Assembly (NCBI GenBank): GCA_030688615.1
Contig: JAUYIZ010000050.1
Location: 1 to 35,666, forward strand
Direction: 5' to 3'
Source: Desulfobacterales bacterium
GTDB lineage: Bacteria > Desulfobacterota > Desulfobacteria > Desulfobacterales > JAUYIZ01
Length of the DNA: 35,666 nucleotides
Shown here one piece after another: positions 27,891-35,535 of this stretch. The notes beneath the pieces are model-generated. The model did no database searches. It saw only the letters and a list, made by a program, of their open reading frames with translations, and was not told the origin of the DNA. Position numbers and translations under genes: made by a program. How positions within the stretch are numbered: the first letter of the stretch is position 1; every line of letters begins with the position of its first letter.

Positions 27891-28178
27891 ATGAAAAATG
27901 TAAAAATCAAATCAATGTTTCGGCCATCTCTTTTCTGGGATGCGGATAAAATCGATACATGGGATCATGCCGATTACATTATCGCTCGAATCCTGGACTA
28001 TGGAGACATGAATGATGTAAAGACGCTCAGAAAAATATATTCCGATGAAAAAATCATCGAAGTCGTCCGTACAAGAAGAGGGTTACTCCCACAAACCGGA
28101 AAATATTGGGCGGTCAAATTCAATATCTCCTTAAATGATGTCTCATGTTTGAAGAAGTATTACCGGAAAATGCTATAA
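27891..28178 (+). CDS. DUF6922-like protein, probable antitoxin-type partner
   Basis: From ATG 27891 it has 95 residues, with the core FRPSLFWDADKIDTWDHADY, then IIARILDYGDMNDVKTLRK. This resembles a small family (DUF6922, named from memory) usually found just before nucleotidyltransferase-like AbiEii genes. No ribosome binding site is strong and a start at the next Met (27915) is possible. Its end overlaps the AbiEii-like gene by 34 bases, which supports a two-gene unit. A role as antitoxin or regulator is inferred only from position. Confidence 0.6.
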   Translation: MKNVKIKSMFRPSLFWDADKIDTWDHADYIIARILDYGDMNDVKTLRKIYSDEKIIEVVRTRRGLLPQTGKYWAVKFNISLNDVSCLKKYYRKML

Positions 28179-28564
28179 GTGTCGTCGAATCACTGGGAAC
28201 CCGATTAGAGGAGTTTTATTTGTCCGGTGGGACGGGATTTGCATTGCAATTGGGACACAGAAAATCGAATGATTTCGTTTTCTTTTCACCGAAGCCGTTT
28301 AAAAAGGATTTCATCGATCTTTATGCGGCAGACAAAATGAAATATACCATTGCAGACATCTGCGGCTTTTTTAAACAGCGCTTTAAGGCTTTTGACCTAA
28401 ACGTTTATCACGTATTGAAAAGCCTGGTCTTTTTTGAAGATGCTGAGAAGGAACCTTCTCCGGAGATGCTATTATCAGGCCAAGAATGGAAATGGGATAC
28501 GATTAAGTCCTTTTTTATTGTGAATCTTGAATTGTTTGAGAAAGAATTGACTCAGGAAATTTGA
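28145..28564 (+). pseudogene. AbiEii-like nucleotidyltransferase with an internal deletion
   Basis: The 139-residue reading starts like the AbiEii/AbiGii toxin family (EEFYLSGGTGFALQLGHRKS). It ends like the family too (KKDFIDLY, then NVYHVLKSLVFFEDAEKEPS). Family proteins are about 200-230 residues, and the middle part, normally between DFDFF and KKDFIDLY, is missing at about residue 52. The frame stays open across the join. The second acidic residue of the catalytic pair is also changed: DFVFF, with D43 kept and V45 where Asp is expected. An active nucleotidyltransferase is unlikely. Confidence 0.75.
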
Positions 28565-28730
28565 TACCCGAAAATTAGGCACTGTTGTTTCCGCACGGCC
28601 GTCTGGGCCAGGTTTCGTCCTGGTTGGGGCAGATACGGCTGGTGCGCTTGGTGAAGGGTATCTGACAATTCTTGGCCCAAGGGAGGATAATAAAAATAAC
28701 TTTATTTTTTGACCGCGGGAAATGTAGACG

Positions 28731-31532
28731 ATGAAAGAAGAATCCGTTCATCACCATAGCCTGCCTGCCGTCAAGATCGCCTTGTTTCGGGCTTTCTTTC
28801 GCGGGCGCGACGACGTCTATCCCCGCCGATTCGAGAGCCGAAAAACCGGCAAGTCCGGCTACCAGCCCGCTTGCGCCAACGAATGGGTGAAAAGCCTGTG
28901 TGATAAACGCTCTGTCAAGTGCACACAGTGCCCGAACTGCCGATTTATTCCCGTCGCGGACGATGCGATCCGCTGGCATCTTTCAGGGCAGGACGACGCA
29001 GGCCACGCTTTCGTCATGGGTGTCTACCCGATGCTCCAGGACGAAAAATGTTTTTTCGTGGCAGCCGATTTCGACAAGAAAAGCTGGCCTGAGGATACCA
29101 AGGCATTTATGGAAACATGCCGCCGGATGAATCTGCCTGCGGCATTGGAGCGGTCCCGTTCCGGAAATGGCGGCCACGTATGGCTTTTTTTCGATGAGGC
29201 TATTCCGGCTGCCTTGGCGCGTAAGCTCATTTCATACATCCTCACCGAGACGATGGAACGCCGTCCGGATATCGGCCTTGATTCCTACGACCGATTTTTC
29301 CCCAGTCAGGACACATTGCCCCAAGGAGGGCTGGGAAGCCTCATCGCGCTGCCGCTGCAGAAGCAGGCGCGAGAGCATGCAAATAGCGTGTTTCTCGATG
29401 AACGCTTCATTCCCCATGCGGACCAGTGGGCATTTCTGGCAACCGTGCGGAAGATTTTCCGCTCCGAGGCGGAACGGATTGTGTGTGAAGCTGAAGCAAA
29501 AGGACGGATCGTGGGAGTCCGTCTTGCCCCCATGAATGAAGACGATCATGCGCCCTGGGCGGCGCCGGCTTCGCGCCGGTGCAAGGAACCTCCGATCAAC
29601 GCACCGCCCAAGAGACTGGAACTCGTTTTCGGAGACCAGGTCTACATCGCCAAAGAGGGGCTTCCTCCGGCTCTTCGTAACCGGCTGCTCCGGCTGGCGG
29701 CCTTTCAGAACCCCCAATTCTACAAGGCGCAGGCCATGCGTCTTTCGACTTACGGCAAGGATAGGATCATCGCCTGCGCCGAGGATTACCCGCAGCACAT
29801 CGGTTTGCCGCGCGGATGTCTGGAGGACGTGCGAAGACTTCTGGCGGAGCTGAAGATCAAGGCCGTGGTCCACGACCAACGTTTTGGGGGCAGACCGCTT
29901 TCGGTCTCGTTTCAAGGGGAATTGCGACCAGAACAGAAGGCTGCTGCCGACGCGATGGCCGCACACGATATTGGGGTCCTATCCGCCACTACGGCATTCG
30001 GAAAAACAGTGGTCGCAGCGTGGTTGATCGCCCAACGAGGGGTCAACACCCTGGTCCTCGTGCATCGCCGGCAGTTACTGCAGCAGTGGGCTGAGCGATT
30101 GTCCATGTTTTTGGGCTTGCCGATCAATGAGATCGGCCGGATCGGTGGCGGCCGGAAAGAGGTGACTGGCGCGCTGGACGTGGCGGTCATCCAAAGCCTG
30201 GTACGCAAAGCCGTAGTCGACGACCGGGTGGGCGACTATGGCCATCTTGTGTTCGATGAATGCCACCATCTGCCTGCCGCAAGCTTTGAGCAGGTCGCCC
30301 GGCGGGCAAAAGCCACGTTTTTTACGGGCCTGTCGGCCACCGTGACGCGCAAGGATGGTCGTCACCCGATCATTTTCATGCAATGCGGTCCGGTGCGGTA
30401 TCGCGTCGATCCTAAGAAACAGGCCCTTGCGCGACCGTTCCGACACAACGTATTTGTACGACCAACCGGCTTTCAGTCCCGGGCAACACCCGGCCCGGAC
30501 GTTCGCAGCCAGTTTCACGACCTATACGACGAGCTGGTCGCCGATGAAGCACGCAACCGGCTCATCTGCAGGGATGTGATTCAAACCGTCCGGGAAGGAC
30601 GTTCGCCGGTTGTCTTAACGGAACGAACCGAGCACCTTGAGCATCTGGCGAAAAAGCTTTCTCCTGATGTGCGCCACCTGATCGTTTTTCGAGGCGGTAT
30701 GGGCAAAAAAACGCTAACTGGCGTTTCCACCCGATTGGCAGGCGTTCCCGAAAATGAAGGCCGGGTGTTGCTGGCTACCGGCCGATGTATTGGAGAAGGT
30801 TTCGACGATGCCCGGCTGGACACCCTGTTTCTTGCTCTGCCGGTGTCGTGGCGCGGGACCATCACCCAGTATGCAGGCCGGCTTCACCGCCTGCACGATC
30901 GCAAGCGCGAGGTTCGCGTATACGACTACGCCGACCTGGACGTACCCATGCTGGCAAGGATGTTCGACCGGCGTTGCAAGGGATATGAGGCGATCGGTTA
31001 TACGGTCCAGTTACCGGCCAGCGCCATACCGGGTTGGCCGGCCGATGTACCGCTTCCCGTCGATCCTTTGTGGAAACAGGACTATACCGCCAGCGTCCGG
31101 CGCTTGATTCGCGATGGTGTAGATAGGCCGCTTGCCACCCTGTTTGTCCATGCGACCCGTTCCGTGTATCCCGGCTCAGAAGGTGTCGAACGCGCCCGAA
31201 GCGCGACCGAGGCGTTCCTGTATCGCCGGTTGGAGTCACTGCCCCAGACAACCGGCAAGTTCCGACTGAATACGGAGTTGCCCATTGCCTTCGACGGCCG
31301 GGGCAAAATGGAGGTCGATCTTCTACATGCCGATGCGCGCGTGGCAATCGAGCTGGATGGCGCGCAGCATCTGGCCGATCCCCAGGCTTACCGTCGCGAC
31401 CGGCGCAAGGATTTATTGCTTCAGGAGAACGGTTATGTCGTCTTGCGGTTTCTTGCCGAAGACGTGGGGACACAGCTCGACGATGTGCTCGACGCAATTG
31501 TGCGCATGCTGGCGAATCGGCAGAGGACGTAA
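28731..31532 (+). CDS. Primase-polymerase, SF2 helicase and nuclease fusion (TOTE-type conflict protein)
   Basis: The 933-residue protein has three enzymatic parts. The N-terminus is an archaeo-eukaryotic-type primase: a CTQCPNC zinc-like cluster (C64, C67, C70), metal ligands D113 and D115 (AADFD), SGNGGH with H149, and the later YDRFFPSQD. The middle is an SF2 helicase: Walker A SATTAFGKT (418-426), Walker B DECH (509-512), GLSAT and motif VI QYAGRLHR (713-720). The C-terminus resembles a DUF559/Vsr-like restriction-fold nuclease: E861 and D863 (KMEVDLL), E874 and D876 (AIELDG), then a basic RRDRRKDLLLQENGY helix. The order matches proteins assigned to TOTE conflict systems. It is intact among broken neighbours, with higher GC than them. 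The start is taken as ATG 28731 with a weak ribosome site. Confidence 0.88.
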   Translation: MKEESVHHHSLPAVKIALFRAFFRGRDDVYPRRFESRKTGKSGYQPACANEWVKSLCDKRSVKCTQCPNCRFIPVADDAIRWHLSGQDDAGHAFVMGVYPMLQDEKCFFVAADFDKKSWPEDTKAFMETCRRMNLPAALERSRSGNGGHVWLFFDEAIPAALARKLISYILTETMERRPDIGLDSYDRFFPSQDTLPQGGLGSLIALPLQKQAREHANSVFLDERFIPHADQWAFLATVRKIFRSEAERIVCEAEAKGRIVGVRLAPMNEDDHAPWAAPASRRCKEPPINAPPKRLELVFGDQVYIAKEGLPPALRNRLLRLAAFQNPQFYKAQAMRLSTYGKDRIIACAEDYPQHIGLPRGCLEDVRRLLAELKIKAVVHDQRFGGRPLSVSFQGELRPEQKAAADAMAAHDIGVLSATTAFGKTVVAAWLIAQRGVNTLVLVHRRQLLQQWAERLSMFLGLPINEIGRIGGGRKEVTGALDVAVIQSLVRKAVVDDRVGDYGHLVFDECHHLPAASFEQVARRAKATFFTGLSATVTRKDGRHPIIFMQCGPVRYRVDPKKQALARPFRHNVFVRPTGFQSRATPGPDVRSQFHDLYDELVADEARNRLICRDVIQTVREGRSPVVLTERTEHLEHLAKKLSPDVRHLIVFRGGMGKKTLTGVSTRLAGVPENEGRVLLATGRCIGEGFDDARLDTLFLALPVSWRGTITQYAGRLHRLHDRKREVRVYDYADLDVPMLARMFDRRCKGYEAIGYTVQLPASAIPGWPADVPLPVDPLWKQDYTASVRRLIRDGVDRPLATLFVHATRSVYPGSEGVERARSATEAFLYRRLESLPQTTGKFRLNTELPIAFDGRGKMEVDLLHADARVAIELDGAQHLADPQAYRRDRRKDLLLQENGYVVLRFLAEDVGTQLDDVLDAIVRMLANRQRT

Positions 31533-31727
31533 TAATATGCCACTTAACTGGTTGTAAAATCTATATCCCTGTGGAACATGCATATCGTGTTTGAAAAATT
31601 TAAAAGTTGTAATGCCCTTTTGATTTGATATTGATAAATTTTTTCAAACTCGATATATGAGAATTTATTTGGAGAAATGGCACGAATTCTTTGGCAGTTG
31701 ACATTCAGGAGCCTATTGCGCAACATG

Positions 31728-31957
31728 TATCCATAATGGTGTTTTACCCGAAAAGTTATTGAATGTCGTACTGTTAAGGCAAATTATCAATTGATGCCAT
31801 GCCGATTGAAAGCACACATTATGGTCAATTGTATGAAATCAGGGGCGTATTAACGGGGCCAAATCATAAGAAGCTTTCTGTCTGTACCGTTTGGATAACA
31901 GAAAATGCAACCGGTTTAACGAAATTCATCACCATGTACCCGGATAAGAGGGGGTGA
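31728..31957 (+). pseudogene. Frameshifted DUF6883-like gene
   Basis: A 52-codon frame from 31799 reads a DUF6883-like C-terminal part (GQLYEIRGVLTGPNHKKL, then TVWITENATGLTKFITMYPD). The matching upstream part lies in another frame (NGVLPEKLLNVVLLRQIIN). Removing one T near 31792 joins them as RQIINDAMPIESTHYGQ, so a single-base shift has split the gene. No start is visible further 5'. The rest of the gap 31533-31727 shows nothing recognisable. It lies 5 bases before the DUF4926-like gene, its usual neighbour. Confidence 0.6.
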
Positions 31958-31962
31958 TAAAC

Positions 31963-32205
31963 ATGAAATATCAATTATTTGAAGAAGTTGTTTTAAAAAA
32001 AGAATTTCCAGATCAAAGACTGAAGGAGGGTGATATTGCGACTGTCGTGGAATATCATCCGGTTTCTGATGGGGAGGATGGATATTCTTTGGAAGTATTT
32101 AATGCTGTCGGCGATACCATAGCCGTCATAACAGTACCTGAATCTTCTATTGAAACGTTAACAAAAGATGGAATTTTCACTGTGCGTTTGCTGGCAACTG
32201 GATAA
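31963..32205 (+). CDS. DUF4926-like small protein
   Basis: The 80-residue protein from ATG 31963 follows a strong GAGGGGGTG site. The pattern QLFEEVVLKKEFPDQRLKEG, then DIATVVEYHP, EGYSLEVFNAVGDTIAVITVP is typical of the small SH3-like DUF4926 family. Such genes sit beside DUF6883 genes, which has led to the view that they form toxin/immunity or toxin/antitoxin pairs; no activity is established here. It is intact while the DUF6883-like partner is not. Confidence 0.75.
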   Translation: MKYQLFEEVVLKKEFPDQRLKEGDIATVVEYHPVSDGEDGYSLEVFNAVGDTIAVITVPESSIETLTKDGIFTVRLLATG

Positions 32206-32213
32206 TACCTAAC

Positions 32214-32304
32214 GGCCGCTTCCCATTTTCCCCTTGATTTTTATGTCGCTATGGGCGCATAAAATCAGCATGGTACTCAATTGTAAGCGGCCCTTGTTTT
32301 TTTT
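32214..32304 (+). terminator. Probable terminator after the DUF4926-like gene
   Basis: GGCCGCTT (32214-32221) pairs with AAGCGGCC (32285-32292), followed by TTGTTTTTTTT. A nested stem, GATTTTTATG with CATAAAATC, fills the loop. Confidence 0.5.
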
Positions 32305-32326
32305 CTATTGCGTACATCCAGCCGGA

Positions 32327-32374
32327 TATCGATAATGGTGTTTTACACCAAAAGTACCTAAATGCCGCATTGTT
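32327..32374 (+). repeat. Diverged second copy of the sequence at 31728-31775
   Basis: The 48 bases share ATAATGGTGTTTTAC and then about three quarters of positions with 31728-31775. Both read similar peptides (NGVLPEKLLNVVLLR and NGVLHQKYLNAALFR), the second soon meeting a stop. This suggests a duplicated coding fragment. The remaining gap up to 32648 shows no gene I can support. Confidence 0.6.
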
Positions 32375-32648
32375 TCGACTATGATTGCGCCAATTCGCTG
32401 CCGGCAGAGCTACTCAATGGGGACGCAGCATTAACGAAGAGTTGGGGCTCAATCTGAAAACTGTGCAAAACGCATAAATGCATGGTCCCTTTGTCCTCTA
32501 TCTGGGAAATCGCTTCATGGTGAATAAATTCAAACGTGTTTAAACAATTGATATTTCGATAGGGTAGCGATATAGTTGTCATTATCGAATCAAATTTTAT
32601 CTGTATTCCTTCTTGTTTTGCTTGAAAATGCTCGAATTGGGCAAAGGC

Positions 32649-32732
32649 ATGCCACAAGAACTAAAATACGACGAAATCGGCTACTGGTCTGAAATTAAAC
32701 TCGACATTATCCGAGAATATGCTGCCGTATAA
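32649..32732 (+). pseudogene. N-terminal stub of a TcmP-like gene
   Basis: A 27-codon frame reads MPQELKYDEIGYWSEIKLDI, then IREYAAV and stop. This matches the start of the three-Cys-motif partner protein TcmP (DEIGYWSEIKLDIIKEYA). The rest of that protein, several hundred residues, is absent: a terminator follows directly. Confidence 0.65.
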
Positions 32733-32769
32733 ATAAACAACCCTGCAGCTTGCTGCAGGGTTGTTTATT
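32732..32769. terminator. Perfect bidirectional terminator
   Basis: AATAAACAACCCTGCAGC and its exact reverse complement are separated by TT, giving an 18-base stem with T-rich ends on both strands. Confidence 0.85.
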
Positions 32770-32801
32770 CAAAAGATCTTACTATATGTAAGAGAGTGTT
32801 C

Positions 32802-33056
32802 ATGGTGCCGGAAAAATTTTTCGACGAAGCCGATTGGGACAAAATAGAGAAATTACATGAAAATGTTAGTCTGAAGAAAATTGTCAGACAATCCTTTAAT
32901 AACGAGACCTTCAAGGATTTCGTTATATTTGATAATCGTGGCGTTCTCGTATCGGAATCGCTTCGGAATTTTATAATTAGCTTGCTTTATTCAATCACCT
33001 CTTGTTGCAGGCGCAATGCTTTGGGATGCAAGCCCGGAAATTATCAAAACCCTTGA
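32802..33056 (+). CDS. Small hypothetical protein fragment
   Basis: The frame begins ATG GTG CCG (an upstream GTG at 32796 is also open) and runs for 84 residues. The first 62 or so (PEKFFDEADWDKIEKLHENV to LVSESLRNFII) look like real coding sequence of no family I recognise. The last 25 are the wrong frame of the polyprenyl synthetase remnant. It is probably the 5' part of a gene truncated at about 32980 by the same event. Confidence 0.4.
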   Translation: MVPEKFFDEADWDKIEKLHENVSLKKIVRQSFNNETFKDFVIFDNRGVLVSESLRNFIISLLYSITSCCRRNALGCKPGNYQNP

Positions 33057-33453
33057 TAGGACGGGATATTATTTGGGAATAGCTTATCAGGTCCGGGATG
33101 ATGTGATAGATGTCATAGGCGACTCAGAGTTCACAGGAAAGCCTATTGGTGTAGATGTTCGGCGACGTAAAATGCGTCTCCCGTTGATTCAGGCGCTTCA
33201 GGAATTAAGTGGAAGAAAAAGGCGGAAGCTTGAAGACCTATTACGAGCTACAAGTCTATCCGACGAAGCCCTTAGTGAGGCGCTCTGCTTAATAAAGGAA
33301 AGCGGTTCCATTGAGTATTGCATTTCCAAGACAAAGGAATACTGTGAGCGTGCCGCCGATGCCATGAACATTCTTTCAGAAGACATCGCATCGCTGAAGG
33401 TCCACCTCTATGTTGTTGCAAACTGGATTGCCTCTTTTGAGGATGGGACATAG
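32980..33453 (+). pseudogene. C-terminal half of a polyprenyl diphosphate synthetase
   Basis: From about 32980 the frame reads ACFIQSPLVAGAMLWDASPE, then YYLGIAYQVRDDVIDVIGD, the second aspartate-rich motif of trans-isoprenyl diphosphate synthases. It continues to a normal C-terminus. The first half, with the first DDxxD motif, is absent, and a TAA lies just upstream in frame. An ATG at 33016 could start a 145-residue product, but without the first aspartate motif it should not make prenyl diphosphates. Confidence 0.75.
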
Positions 33454-33469
33454 AATTAAGGAGAAGATT

Positions 33470-33637
33470 ATGGGACAGTTGCTAATTAGCTTCAGAAAGA
33501 AAAGCAAAAATGCAGAGGAAAACGTCGTAAGTCATCCTCATTCCGATGGTTCAAACAAATACAATAACACACCACAGAGCCTATCATCCGGAAAAAGTGA
33601 GGATAAGATTTACACCTTACACAAAATAAAGGGCTAA
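33470..33637 (+). CDS. Small hypothetical protein, 55 residues
   Basis: A good AAGGAG site stands 8 bases before ATG 33470, and the gene starts 16 bases after the polyprenyl synthetase remnant. The product (MGQLLISFRKKSKNAEE to YTLHKIKG) is polar and basic, with no membrane helix, Cys or Trp. I do not recognise it. The ribosome site and position suggest it was translated with the synthetase. Confidence 0.4.
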   Translation: MGQLLISFRKKSKNAEENVVSHPHSDGSNKYNNTPQSLSSGKSEDKIYTLHKIKG

Positions 33638-33742
33638 TAGATGATGCCTTAAGAATTATCCCGAGTTATAACCGAGCAAACAGAATCGCAACAGACATAT
33701 TTTCCATTTTTCCGGCAAACCCTCTTTATCTAAATTTTACCC

Positions 33743-33785
33743 AACTCCAAAATAGCCTTGACTATTTTGGAGTTTTGGTTAATAT
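33743..33785 (+). promoter_or_regulatory. Palindrome overlapping a promoter of the ATPase gene
   Basis: AACTCCAAAATAG and CTATTTTGGAGTT form a perfect 13-base inverted repeat with a 6-base centre (33743-33774). TTGACT (33758-33763) begins inside it, and TAATAT (33780-33785) follows after 16 bases. The -10 ends 6 bases before the ATG at 33792, so the transcript would be nearly leaderless. The same palindrome with its T-run could instead end the upstream unit. Confidence 0.55.
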
Positions 33786-33791
33786 GGCCAT

Positions 33792-34916
33792 ATGCGTTAT
33801 ATCACGCCTTATGTCCTTGCGGATTTAAAGCAAAAAATGGTCTTTGTGGGCGGTCCTCGGCAAGTCGGAAAAACAACGCTGGCCAAGGCCGTTCTTTCAG
33901 AGAACTTTCCGGCAGGCCGCTACCTGAACTGGGATTATGACGAGGACCGCCAGGATATCCTGCGCAAAAGATGGAGCACTGAAAATAACCTGCTGGTGTT
34001 CGACGAGCTGCATAAATTCCCTCGCTGGAAAGGTTGGATTAAGGGGATTTACGATGTATCCCACGAAAAGCACACTTTTCTGATAACCGGTTCGGCCCGT
34101 CTTGACATTTACCGGCGAGGCGGCGATTCCTTAATGGGGCGATATCATTACTGGCGTCTGCATCCCTTTACTCTTGACGAAATTCCCGATGGCATTTCGC
34201 CGGAAGAGGCATTTAAGAGACTTATGACCGTCGGCGGATTCCCGGAACCATTTCTGGATGGGGATGAACGCCACGCGCGCCGGTGGCGGCGGGAACGGTT
34301 TGACCGGGTACTTCGTGAAGACGTGCGGGACCTGGAACAAATACGTAATATTCAGTTGCTCGGCATGTTTCTGGATATGCTTCGGTATCGCGTCGGCGGG
34401 CTGATCACCGTATCCAACCTGGCATCTGATTTACAAATTTCTCCCAAAACCGCCAAGGCATGGCTTGAGGTTCTGGAAAGAATGTATCTTGTCTTTATTG
34501 TTTGGCCCTATACAAAATCTCTGCCAAGAGCGGTGTTAAAGCCTCCCAAAGTATATTTTTTTGATAATGGCGATGTGTTGGCAGATGAGGGCGCGCGCTT
34601 TGAAAATCTTGTGGCGGCATCACTTTTAAAACGGCTGCATTTTCTTGAGGATCGAGACGGGTATCGATATGAGCTGCGTTACATTCGGGATAAGGAAGGA
34701 CGGGAGGTTGATTTTGCCGTCATAAAGGAAGGACGGCTGGAAGAGTTGATCGAAGCAAAATATTCTGATGACAATATTTCGAAACATCTTCTTTATTATG
34801 CAAAGCGCCTAAAACCGGAAAAAGCCACACAGATCGTGGCCAATATAAGAAGGCCCTATGATAAGGGGCAAATTAGGGTGGTTGATCCGATTACGTATTT
34901 TCGGGAACCGATATGA
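33792..34916 (+). CDS. AAA_14/DUF4143-type ATPase
   Basis: The 374-residue protein has Walker A GGPRQVGKTTLAK at about residues 19-31, Walker B LLVFDELHK, a sensor-like LITGSARLD and a winged-helix middle region (ISPKTAKAWLEVLERMYLVF). The C-terminal DUF4143 domain looks like a restriction fold (GREVDFAVIKEGRLEELIEAKY). The class is widespread and mobile; its role is poorly known, with conflict or plasmid functions suggested. Its TGA overlaps the livH ATG, so it seems to have landed exactly at the start of the liv remnant. Confidence 0.92.
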   Translation: MRYITPYVLADLKQKMVFVGGPRQVGKTTLAKAVLSENFPAGRYLNWDYDEDRQDILRKRWSTENNLLVFDELHKFPRWKGWIKGIYDVSHEKHTFLITGSARLDIYRRGGDSLMGRYHYWRLHPFTLDEIPDGISPEEAFKRLMTVGGFPEPFLDGDERHARRWRRERFDRVLREDVRDLEQIRNIQLLGMFLDMLRYRVGGLITVSNLASDLQISPKTAKAWLEVLERMYLVFIVWPYTKSLPRAVLKPPKVYFFDNGDVLADEGARFENLVAASLLKRLHFLEDRDGYRYELRYIRDKEGREVDFAVIKEGRLEELIEAKYSDDNISKHLLYYAKRLKPEKATQIVANIRRPYDKGQIRVVDPITYFREPI

Positions 34917-35221
34917 TTAATCAACTCATACTTAACGGGATAATCGCAGGAAGTGTCTATACCCTGGTTGCTGTTGGCTTTGCGGTTATCTACCGAACGG
35001 TAAGGTTTTTTCACTTTGCGCACGGCGTTGTGTTTACCGCAGGGGCTTATTTTACATATTTATTCAAGGCTTGGATGGGCTGGCCGGTTATCGCTGCAAT
35101 TCCAATATCAATCGGTTTATGCGCCGTGCTCGGCGTTATCATCGATAGCTTCGTCTACCGTCCTCTCAGGCATAAAGGTGCATCTTCTCTGATACTGCTT
35201 TTAGCATCCCTATATTTGTAA
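34913..35221 (+). pseudogene. livH: 5' part of livH (branched-chain amino acid permease)
   Basis: The first 99 or so residues match a LivH permease (MINQLILNGIIAGSVYTLVA, then FFHFAHGVVFTAGAY, SFVYRPLRHKGASSLILLLA). Full LivH has about 290 residues. The frame stops at 35219-35221, right after LLLASLYL, where LivM-like sequence takes over in another frame. The lost part removes most membrane helices and the EAA contact loop, so a working permease is not expected. Confidence 0.88.
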
Positions 35222-35532
35222 TCGGTGCGGTTATGGCTTCGGTAGCGGGGGCCGTATATGCTTATTATATCAGTTTCATCGACCCCACCAGCTTCACGGT
35301 AATGGAATCGATTTTTATTATATCCATCGTTATTATTGGCGGGGCCGGCAACATCTGGGGGTCTGTTCTGGCGGCGGCCGTGCTAGTTGTTCTGCCGGAG
35401 GCCTTACGGTTTTTGGGAATGCCGAGCGCTATCGCCGCCAATATGAGGCAAATTATTTACGGTGCCTTGTTGGTCATTTGCATGCTCTTTCGTTCCCAGG
35501 GTTTTATCGGTGAATATTCCTTTAAGAAATAA
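35203..35532 (+). pseudogene. livM: 3' part of livM (branched-chain amino acid permease)
   Basis: From about 35215 the frame reads the last third of LivM: FVIGAVMASVAGAVYAYYIS, then FIDPTSFTVMESIFI, GGAGNIWGSVLAAAVLVVLPE, with the normal end RSQGFIGEYSFKK. The first 200 or so residues are missing. It is out of frame with the livH part, so the junction near 35205-35215 looks like a deletion of roughly 1.2 kb between the two genes. Confidence 0.88.
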
Positions 35533-35535
35533 ATC

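Noticed and set aside
31544-31726. 60-codon open frame on the minus strand
   Set aside because: It lies in AT-rich sequence, with no start signal and no family resemblance.
32214-32304. Possible integron attC-like site in the hairpin after the DUF4926-like gene
   Set aside because: The arms lack the GTTRRRY core, and a T-run follows the stem, so a terminator is the simpler reading.
32379-32657. 92-codon open frame on the minus strand
   Set aside because: It has no ribosome site, no recognisable motif and an odd composition; it overlaps the TcmP stub start.
33470-33637. Calling the 55-codon ORF a ComX-type pheromone
   Set aside because: It lacks a C-terminal Trp, and the adjacent synthetase is truncated; kept only as a low-confidence idea.
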